Assembly (NCBI GenBank): GCA_037974665.1
Contig: CM075783.1
Span: 18,136,762 to 18,200,761, forward strand
Direction of reading: 5' to 3'
Origin: Ehretia macrophylla
Lineage: Eukaryota; Streptophyta; Magnoliopsida; Boraginales; Ehretiaceae
DNA: 64,000 bases
Made by a program: the position numbers and the translations under genes. Below, piece by piece: positions 12,493-21,690 of the stretch (position 1 is the first letter of the stretch; each line of letters opens with the position of its first letter). The notes below the pieces were generated by a model that searched no databases, was not told where the DNA came from, and was given only the letters and a program-made list of their open reading frames with translations.

Positions 12493-12771
12493 ACCTTCAT
12501 ATTTTTTTTCTTATGTTATGAATAGTATTGCTTTGTTATGAATAGTATCCTTTAGTTTGTTTTATCCCACATAGGAAGTTTAGCAAATTTTAAGGCCTAA
12601 GAGCTCCTATAAATAGATAGCTCTCCAAGCTCATTAAACACACTTCAATCAATACAAAACTAGTATTGTATACTTCCTCTCTAGCATTCTAGAGTTGTAA
12701 TATTTAAGTTTTCCTTGTATCAAGGACGTTTTACTAGAACGAATCTAGTGTTTCGCTTCCGTTCTGCGTCA
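12420..12771 (+). repeat. 3' LTR of the CRM element
   Basis: 352 bp, the same length as the 5' LTR and reading identically by eye. It carries the end of pol (stop 12490-12492). The target duplication ATAAC follows at 12772-12776. Confidence 0.93.
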
Positions 12772-12793
12772 ATAACATCAACACACAAAACAA

Positions 12794-13497
12794 ATGGAGG
12801 CTCTATTCGTACGTGAGTTCTCCATCAGTTATTACGGAGGCACTATTTGTACTTGTCAATGCAGTAAATGCAGATTTTATTGTAATGGATTCCTCTATAA
12901 GTGCAAGACGTACCCCTTCGCGTTTGACATCAAATGTGCTCTTGTTCCTACTACTCTAAAACATGAAGCTCACGACCACCTCCTTGTTCAAAGTAAATCT
13001 AGACAGAGGTTGTTATGCAGCGCCTGTAGTTGCTTCCATGCATACAGAGTTCTTCTTCAGTTGCAAGACATGTCAATACAATTTAGCAATGTCATCCGCA
13101 ATGGATTCCTCAGATTGTTAGACATAGATGGGATTTATATAAACACCCTTACATACTGAGCTTCCTCCTTTTTTATTATCATCTCGATGAATTTATTTGC
13201 GACATTTGTGAAAAAGAAATTTATCCCAAGTTCTGGCTATATCATTGTCATGAATGCGACAATTCTTTTCATCCTCGTTGCATTCCTAGACTTGGCAATT
13301 ATCCTAACATGAAGTTTGGGGATAAACTTCAAATTGAGTATCACCCACATCCTCTCACCTTTGTGAGGAAAGTTAAATATAAATTTAATTGTGACAAATG
13401 TGGTAATGATTTGGAAGAAGGGATGGCCTTTGGATGTGAATGTTGCTATTTTAATCTTTACAGGCGATGTGTTCAGAAGATTAATGAGTCCAATTAG
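12794..13497 (+). pseudogene. DC1-domain gene, plus-strand truncated copy
   Basis: DC1 (divergent C1) domains are plant zinc-binding modules of Cys and His. An ATG at 12794 opens 121 codons with CSKCRFYCNGFLYKCKTYPF, then CALVPTTLKHEAHDHLL and LLCSACSCFHA. The frame is then lost; the next DC1 parts occur in other frames (FFSCKTC near 13053; FICDICEKEIYPKFWLYHC near 13195-13250; KFGDKLQIEYHPHPLTFVRK to the stop at 13495-13497). It corresponds to the second exon of the 14094-16407 gene without its beginning, and lies in the opposite orientation. The CRM element inserted 22 bp upstream of the ATG. Broken by frameshifts; probably not functional. Confidence 0.75.
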
Positions 13498-14093
13498 GAA
13501 AAGCATAGAGTCCTTTTGGATGAAAAGTAAATGGATCTGTGAATCTGTAATGTACAATAATGAATAATTTGAAAATTCATGAAATTAATTATTGCTGTAG
13601 TATCTTGTTTTTTTTCTTTTGCTCAATAACTATATGTAATGTACAATAGTGACTGCTTAATATAACCTAATACCAAATTCGAAAACAAAACTTGATGTGT
13701 TTAAAAACCACTTAGCACTAATGAAATGTTAGTTGACTCCATGAAACTATATACTTCACAAACAGTTAGTATTATGAGCACATACATGCATTTCCCAAAC
13801 ATAATAATACATTGGCGACCATTGATTTCTCATGATCATCGACCTCTTCAAGATCTTGATTGTTTTATGGATACCAACATGTAATTATCTTTTGTATTTA
13901 AATAAAGAAAAAAGAAGAAAACGTAAGGGACATACATTAATAGATCTCCTTTATTAATATTGAGAATAAGTACATATTGCAATTGAGCAAAAGAAAAGAC
14001 AAGATAATGAATGATACAGGAATAATCAAGTTCATGATTGTTCAAATCATTTATTATATGCATTATAGATTCACAGACTCTTTTACTTTCATC

Positions 14094-16407
14094 CTAGTTG
14101 GATTTCTTAGGACTGGAATCGACAATCTCCTCAACACATGGTTGGCAGAGGTTAAAATAGCAAGTTTCACATTCAAAGTCGATGCGTCCTTTCAAATTAT
14201 CACCACATTTGTTACAACATAATTTATATTTAACGTCCCTCACAAAGGTGAGAAGATGTGGGTGATACTCAATTTGAAGTTTACCCCCAAACTTCATTTT
14301 ACGACGCTTGCCAAGTCTAGGAATGCAACGAAGATGAAAAGAATTAATATCGCATTCACGACAATGATATAGCCAGTACTTGGGATGGATTTCTTTTTCA
14401 CAAATGTCACAAATAAATTCATCAGGATGATAATAAAAGGGTGGAAAGCTCAGTATGAGAGGGTGTTTATCCCATCTATGTCTGACAGTCTGAGGGCATG
14501 TTGCGCAATCCATAGCCAAATTGTACTCATCGGAAGTCTTCTTGCTACTAAAGGAGAACAACGAATTGTAACGCTTGCAAGTCTTGCAACTAAAGAAGAC
14601 ATCCCAATGTCTGGAATTACAAGCGTTGCAAAACTTTAGGGTAATGCCACCTCGGAAAAGGAAGTGGTGGTGAGCTTCATGCTTAATTGCAGGAGGAAAA
14701 AGAGCACAATTGATGTCAAGCGTTAAGTGACACTCCTTGCACTCATAGAAGAATCCGTTACAAGACTTCCAACAGCAACTACAATTAAAATAACCAAAAA
14801 ACTCCTGGCGGCAATGATTGAGGGAGAGTTGATGCTGGGGATGATAGGAAGATAAGAGATTATTTGGTAGCTGAGCGCAATGTAAATGGATGAAGTAGCT
14901 GCACTGAGCACAAGTATAACATGAACCTGAAATGGGTTCAATGCAAGCATTGCACACTGTTTCCTGATCATCGCCATCCATTTCACTGTAGTCATCTTGG
15001 ATATTAGTGAGAATCAAAGGGTGGTCATGACTGAAGTGATTAATTTCTTTTGAATGTTCAATCAGTGAGAGGCCTTTTTCCTCCAAGAAATGTCGAATCA
15101 GTTGTGCAGATAAGACCTCTGCGGGCAAGCTGATCCAATTTGGTGGGATCTTACCAGCACTAGGAAGATAAACAATGTCATGTCATGTCATTATTTGATA
15201 GAACATTAGCAAAAGGAGGAAAACAACAAATAAAAGAAAGAAGGAAAAAATAATTCGAACTCGTGCAGCACCTAACTAATATCAAACTAAAAAAATGAGA
15301 AAGCGAAAAAAGAAGAGATCAGAATACTGACAAGTACTTAGCTACGGCTGCTTCAGCCTCTTCGGAATAGGATGTCATGCACTTGATATGGACAAAATAT
15401 CTGCAAGGACCACAATAATATGCCCAATAATTTGGGTATAGTTTATCCCTACAAATATCACAGTTTAGTCCATAACGCCGGTATTGTTCTGGAAGACAAT
15501 AAGCTACGACGAGAGGATGAGGGTGGCACTTGTGCGACAAGTTGCTTGGCAGTGATCCACAACTCTTGTGGATCCAAAACGAGCATACAGTGCAATCATA
15601 TGACTCATCTTTCTTTTCTGTGCCACAAGCATCACATCTAAACCAGGCACTTCTTAATTGGAGTTTTAGGCGGTGCTTATGGCTTGGGTGTTTAAGAAGT
15701 GTGCCATCAAATTGAGCACAAAAGACATCCAAATGAAACTCACACTTGTAACAGCCATAGGCGAAACCGCTCGAGGATCTACCACAGTTATTGCATGTTG
15801 ACCACCCATCAGGCAACTTGGCGAAGAGTTTAAGTGGATGATGACAAGCTGAATGCATTGGATGCATAATCTCGGATGGTAGTTGTGCGCAGGATTTGTG
15901 AAGGAAGACTTCACAAATGCTGCAAAAATATGTCGACGACCCTGAGACTATTAATTGTTCGCAAAGGCCGCAACACACAACTTTCTCGCTGCTCATATCT
16001 TCTTGTTGCAATTCCTTGAGGATAAGTGGGTGCTTCCCATCGATAGTGTGTTTAAATATCTCTAATTTAGCACATAAAACATCCACATCAAAATGACACT
16101 CGGAACAACGATAGGTGAAACCACGGCAGTATCTTCTACAGATATCACAACAGGACATTCCTGGCATATAAGGCTTGACATGGAGTACGAGTGGATGTTC
16201 ATATTGCATTGGATGCGTAAACTCTAACGGTAGCTCTGCGCAAGATTTGTGAAGGAAGACTTCACATACGCTGCAACAATATGTTGACCCTGACACTGGT
16301 TCTTTACAACCGTAACAAACAATTTCTGGGTTTTCATCTTTTTTCAATGCCTTGAGGATAAGTGGATGTTCCTCATGGCTAAAATGATTGATGATCTCCA
16401 TCTCCAT
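14094..16407 (-). CDS. DC1-domain (cysteine/histidine-rich C1) protein, two exons, intact
   Basis: Exon 1 is 16407-15338 (ATG at 16405-16407) and exon 2 is 15159-14094 (TAG at 14094-14096). The intron (15337-15160) has GT and AG ends and splits an Asn codon (AA|T); the joined frame is 711 codons. Exon 1 carries about six DC1 units, e.g. NHFSHEEHPLIL...CYGC...CSVCEVFLHKSC, ending with LNCDICRDKLYPNYWAYYC. Exon 2 carries about five, from NHFSHDHPLIL to CCNKCGDN...CETCYFNLC. No signal peptide or membrane segment is seen. Residues about 120-240 look like a second copy of residues 8-120. A 16-residue insert splits one DC1 unit in exon 2. DC1 proteins bind zinc; some plant members act in stress or defence responses, but the role of this one is not shown by sequence. 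The splice model is inferred by comparison with the 42976-45203 copy. Confidence 0.85.
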
Positions 16408-16500
16408 CTCTATCTATCTCTTTCTTTTTTACTCTTTTCCTCTCTCAGAATTCAAATGCTATGAATACAAAGCCTTAATTTGCTGCGAGTGGTAACGTTA

Positions 16501-16519
16501 ATAAATAGGTACAAGTCAA
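16501..16519 (-). promoter_or_regulatory. TATA-like box and W-box upstream of the intact DC1 gene
   Basis: On the minus strand TATTTAT lies at 16507-16501, about 94 bp before the ATG. A W-box core TTGAC (plus-strand GTCAA, 16515-16519) sits just upstream. The pseudogene at 42976-45203 keeps the TATA-like box at 45295-45301 in the same place but has TTGAG instead of TTGAC. W-boxes are WRKY factor sites; function here is inference. Confidence 0.45.
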
Positions 16520-18180
16520 CTCCAATTCTACATGATAGGTCAGCCGATGACTTGTCGTCTCGTATTCATGGCATTCACTTGTGTTCAGTCTTGACATCAA
16601 TTGATTTTAAGATAAAATTTCAAGATTCTTAGCATAGTATTAGAGGGAGTTAATGTGCTCCAATTTTGAAAAACACAGGGGGTTATAAACTAATTATATA
16701 ACCACATGAACCGACTTGCATTTATGGTAAGTCACAGGAGCCGAGACACTATTTACCCTAAATAAATAGATGAAAGCCATATAAAAAAAATCGGTGAGAA
16801 TAACTTCCCTTTTGCACCAAGTGACTGTCGATGAGAATCCTTATTTTTTGTATAGACAAAGTGATACCAAATAGCAAAAAACCATCCTTTACGCATCACC
16901 ATGCAAATACTCCTGATCGAGTTAATATGTGAAATTATTGACTCGCACTGAGTTAACTCGCCGCAAAAGCCAGAAGAAATGGGAGGGAGGGGGGGAGGGG
17001 GTGGGGGTGGTGTAAGAGACAAGAATTTGGAATCAAATTTAAGGTAAATAATAGGAAATGTCTTTACTTAGCATGCTGCAATTGCCACAGAGATGCATGC
17101 CAAGTGATAAGTGAGATTTTTTGGTGGTGTAATTACTTTCAGTGACATATAGCAGTAACGTATTTTACTAATATTTTTGGATTAATTTTAGTTTGCTAAT
17201 AGTGGTTATACTATTTACCTCTTATATTTTTCCTCAATTACATTCAACATAACAGGAAGTCTAATTTTTTTCCTATTATTATCAATTAGATTTAAATTAG
17301 TCCTCAACATTTTAAAAAAGTTGTGATTATATTTAATTTTTTTTAGAAAATAATATGGATTAAATTGGTTAGTTTCGAATAATAAAAACGAATTTAAAAT
17401 TTTGAGAAAGAATTAAAAAAACATAGGAAAGAAAAAATAATAAAAAATAGTTTATTGTGCAAAAATTGCATGCTTGAGATTATGAAAAAATTAGAGACTC
17501 TTGTAAAATCTTTTTTTTTCTTATTTATATATATCTCAAATAAAATCTGATCTTTTTTTCTAACTCAACATATAACTTTTTTGCAAAGAGCTAACTTTTT
17601 AAAGACATAAAAAAATAAAGGCAATAAAATAGAATTAAATAGCTCAATAAAAAAAATAACAGACCAAAATTTCATTTAATATCAAGGCTTTGTTTGATAG
17701 AAATTTGAAATTATGAGGGAATATGGGAATAATAAAATCTCGTGTGGGAGTTTGAGATTTAGATAAAAACTCATAGGAGAAAATAACATTCTGATCCCAA
17801 ATATAAAATATAGGTGAGAATAACTTCTCGTGTCCTCCTAGTGATACCAATTAGGTGCATAATTCTTACTTTTATTGTTGACGAAGTGATATTAAGTGTA
17901 TAATTTTTACTTTCTGTGTTGATTAAGTGATACCAAAGTAGAGTCGTATTATTGAGCGATGCAAGAGACCATCATTTAAGCAAATTACTTTTAAGTAGTG
18001 AACTCATTTGGAATTATTCACTCGTAACAAGTTAAAGCAAAAGCTAGAAGAATGGGTAAGATAGAAGAATGTAATTTTTTTCTTTTCTTTTTCTTTTTTT
18101 TTTTTGGTTTGAGAAAGGCTAAAGTAGGTTATTCGACAATCATTTTGGGGGAATTTTTTTCTTTTTTTTTTTTGGTGGCA

Positions 18181-18345
18181 TGGAGGCTAAAAAACAACTA
18201 CCTGGCAATGAGGTAAAATTTTGTGGAAGAAAAATTTGCATAATCTTGGGCTTGGTGCTTCAGCTTACCCAGCAACAAGATAAAATTTCAAGATTATGAA
18301 TAAAAGATCACAAAGAGCCATGAATGTTCACATTACAGTTAAAGA
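18181..18345 (-). repeat. Fragment of the PSF3-bearing duplicated block
   Basis: The stretch around aatttgcataatcttgggct, then agataaaatttcaagattat and gccatgaatgttcacattac matches 3825-3950 of copy 1 with moderate divergence. It shows that pieces of the block also lie between the DC1 relics. Confidence 0.6.
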
Positions 18346-18639
18346 GAAAAGTAATTTAAAAAAAATACTTTTAGAGGGGTGCGGTGGGGAGGGGAGGGAA
18401 GGGAAGAGGGCGAGTATTCAGTAATTCTCTCACTATATTTTAAGAATATACATTTATTCCACATTAAAAAATTATATAAAATCGTAAACCAATTTATAAA
18501 ATATTGAATTACTACACTTGACATTAATTAATTTTAAGATTAAAAAAAACTCAAGATTCGTAACATATATCACAATACAACAAAACCAAGCTCAATTATA
18601 TGAAACAAATCTACATGAGAGAGAGAAAGTGGGTAAGAA

Positions 18640-18960
18640 GGGGAGCTTCCTTGAAAATATCCAAGGGATCTTTAATCTTCTGGACTGGATTCCTCACTTC
18701 TCGAATAGACAATGTTCGAAACACATGACGGGCAGAGGTTAAAGTAGCAAGGTTCATATTCAAAGGCCCATTCTCCTTCCAAATCTTCCCTACATTTTTT
18801 ACAACATAATTTATATTTATATTTACCCCCAAACTTTATTTTAGGATGCTTGCCAAGTCTAGAAAATGCATTTGATGAAAGGAATTATAGCATTCACGAC
18901 AATGATATAGCCAGTACTTGGGATGAATTTCTTTTCTACAAATGTCAACTGTTGATGAGA
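18640..18960 (-). pseudogene. DC1-domain relic, 3' end of exon 2
   Basis: The minus strand shows scattered pieces of the DC1 C-terminus in several frames: a stretch resembling RKEIHPKYWLYHCREC (about 18948-18890), then sequence corresponding to the final CXXC unit with cysteine codons lost or out of frame. It matches 14130-14400 of the intact gene. Only the last two DC1 units are left. Confidence 0.65.
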
Positions 18961-20039
18961 ATTCTTTTTTTTTTTTTTTTTGTTGACAAAGTGATCCCTA
19001 GTAACAAGACCACCCTTTACGCCTCACCATGCAAACACACCTAACCGAGTTAATATCCGGAATTATAATTGACTCGCACCAAGTTAACTTGCCGCAAAAC
19101 CTAGAAGAATTGGGGTAAGAGATAGAATGGGATCATATTTGAGGTTAAAAGTAGAAAATGCCTTCACTTAGTATTTTCATTATTTTTTGTGTTCATTTAT
19201 TTCGCTAATGTTCGTCAGACTAATTACCTCTATATTTTTCCTCAAATAAATTCATCATAAAAGGAACCTAACTTTTTTGGGTGTACTAAAATAATAATTT
19301 TTTCTATTTCTCTTTTACACATTTTGATGTGCCAATCTAGAATATATGTCAAAAACACTTCTAAGTCTGTTTTTGGCAACTCAGACCTATATCTTTTTGG
19401 ATAACAAACATAAGAAAATTACTCACAATTTTTAAACATTTTATTTATGGGAAAAATCAGTTAATTAACATTATGTGTCCATCAAGTGACCTTAATTAAT
19501 AGATGAAAGCCAAATACATAATGTCGAGAGAATAACTTTACGTGTCTATCAAGTGATGCAAACTCACTTTTCATAACTGTCAATGAAAATCCTTACTTTT
19601 CGTGTTGACGAAGTGATACTAAGTTGCAAAAAACCATCCTTAATATTTATGCTTCATTATGCTTGTGGTGAAACCACTGAGTTAATATCTGGAATTATTG
19701 ACTCGCTTTGAGTTAACTCATCGCTAAAACTATAAGAATGGGTAAGACACAATAATGGAATCATAGTCAAATAGAAACTGTGAATACCAAGTGAGACATG
19801 AGATATTGTGAATTCGTTACGTTATGCTCGGTGATATATATATATATATATAATATTAGCATATTTTATTTATTTATTGGGTTAATTTAATTTTAGTTTG
19901 CTAAATGGTGGCACTAATTACCTTTTTAAGTTTTTTATTTATCATTCATTATCTAGAAAAAAATGCTAAAAATACCAGCTATTTTTATCACATTCTACAT
20001 AAATATTTATTTGACATGCTAAAATAACAAATCACAAAT

Positions 20040-21690
20040 ATTTTTAAGGCATAATGGTGTTATTTGAGTAAAACAGTTTTGCAAAAACCTTTTTTTAAAA
20101 ACTTTAATTTGTAACTTTTTTCAACTTCAGCTTTTGCCTAAAAACACTTTAAAAAATGGGTCAAACAAGTTATTTTAACTTCTAAACTCACAATAAGTGC
20201 TTTTGAATGTCTAAAAGTTAGGCTAAACATAGTCTTAATTCCCAAGGGTAGACATACCAGGGACCAACCAAACGCCGCAGGATTTTAGAGATGGCTTCTA
20301 TGGGTTTAAGATGTCGCTTTGATTGCTTTCTTAGTGTGGTACTTTGCCCTGTATATCATTTAGTTCCCACACTGATTAATTTCTGACTCTAAATACCATT
20401 TTTTTTATTTTGCTAATCCGGTTTCATGTGTTTCTGAAACTAAGTTATTCCTGAAACAATTCTTTAAATCCCTTTTTACCACTAACTGTTTTAAATACAA
20501 GCTTATATGTGTAAAATTATATTTTTGAGACATGAGTTAGTCATAAATTAGATATTGAATTTGATCTTAGAAAGACACATAATGAGATGTACTCATTCTC
20601 AAGTCCTAGTCTATTGATTTATAATGGAAGTTAGTATTTTCCTTAAGAGTCTGAACTATATATACTATACAACTCTGTTTGGCCAAATGTTTTGAACTTT
20701 AAAAGGTATGACCAAATGCCATTTGCACTCCAATAGACTATTTATTCTATTTTTACATATCACAGGCAGTTGAAATGCATTGTTTTTTATTATTTTATTT
20801 TATTTTTATTTTTGCACTAAGCAAGCAAGTCATTTTCAAAAGCTTTACAAAGAGAACAAAACCAACATAAGCCAGTTGCAAAAAAAGGCAAAATTTCCAG
20901 TCTAAGCTAACATGTCCCTATCCAAGTTTCACGTTTTACATACCATTTAGGCTCTGTTTGACCTAACTGTGGAATTTCAGTTTTTGAGCTGTACAGTTTT
21001 TAGAGTAGAGTTTTTATTAAAAGTGTTGTTAAATAAAAGCCGTTGATAGTTTGGCTTGTGTTAGGCAATGTTGAGCTTTTAAAATTTGGAGGGTAATATC
21101 GAACTTTAAAAAATATGGAGTAGTATATTTGAGAAAAAAATAGCTTCCCGCATTATGTAAAACAACTTTGCAAAAACCTTTTTAGAAAAGCACTAATTTG
21201 CAGCTTATCATTTTTTAGCTTTTTTTAGCTTCAGCTTTTACCTAAATAGCTTCTAAACTCACAAGAAGTGCTTCTGAATATCTTAAAATTAGGCTAAACA
21301 GAGTCTTAGTTCCCAAGGGTAGACATACCAGGGACCAATCAAACGGCGCAGGATTTTAGAGATGGCTTCTATGAGTTTAAAACATCACTATGATTACTTT
21401 CTTAGTGTGGTACTTTGCCCTGCATACCATTTATTTCCCACACTGATTAGTGACTGTCTCTAAATACCTTTTTTTTTTGGGTTTTTTTTTGCTTATCTGG
21501 TTTTCATGTGTTTCTGAAACTAAGTTATTTCTGGAACAATTCTTTAAATCCCCTTTTACCACTAACTGTTTTAAATACAAGCTTGTATGTGTAAAATTAT
21601 ATTTTTGAGACATAAGTTAGTCATAAATTAGATATTGAATTTGATCTTAGAAAGACACATAATGAGATGTACTCATTCTCAAGTCTAGTG
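20040..21690. repeat. Tandem duplication of a unit of about 0.6 kb
   Basis: 20040-20640 and 21120-21690 are direct repeats sharing the right half of a MITE-like sequence and then a segment starting ttcccaagggtagacatacc and gggaccaa(c/t)caaacg. Both run on to aatgagatgtactcattctc. Identity is high by eye, with small indels. No coding sequence is recognised. Confidence 0.75.
20949..21308. mobile_element. MITE-like element with terminal inverted repeats
   Basis: The left end AGGCTCTGTTTGACCTAACT and the inverted right end AAGACTCTGTTTAGCCTAAT match at most positions. The interior is AT-rich and non-coding (about 360 bp). The right half also occurs at about 20075-20238. No clear target duplication was found, so the superfamily is left open. 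Confidence 0.5.

Larger units (their letters stand above)
8843..12771 (+). mobile_element. CRM-type Ty3/gypsy retrotransposon, young, internally deleted
   Basis: Two 352-bp LTRs (8843-9194, 12420-12771) start TGATGCGG and end GCGTCA. The 5-bp target duplication ATAAC lies at 8838-8842 and 12772-12776. I saw no difference between the LTRs on side-by-side reading. The primer-binding-site-like sequence TTGGCACCAGAGCC begins at 9196 and a polypurine tract (aagtggaggaga) precedes the 3' LTR. The interior holds an N-terminal gag fragment and a pol ORF lacking protease and the start of RT. The TGATG LTR start, the pol ORF ending inside the 3' LTR and the integrase tail ([27 protein letters not shown]) fit the CRM (centromeric retrotransposon) clade. 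Confidence 0.92.
16745..19960. repeat. Four diverged copies of a DC1-flanking repeat
   Basis: A non-coding unit recurs at about 16745-17240, 17810-18065, 18940-19265 and 19480-19960. Shared landmarks are gagaataactt, a gttgacaaagtgat-like stretch, accatcctttacg, gagttaatat followed by ggaattattgactcgc, and agttaactcgccgcaaaa. The copies vary in length and order of insertions. Poly-T tracts and a (TA)n run (19838-19852) are present. No gene is seen apart from the DC1 relic listed separately; 17240-17810 is plain AT-rich sequence. Confidence 0.65.

Noticed and set aside
15128..15128. Treating 14094-15128 as a separate DC1 gene with its own start
   Set aside because: The first codon there is TTG, not ATG, and the upstream sequence is a good acceptor that joins in frame to exon 1 ending at 15338.
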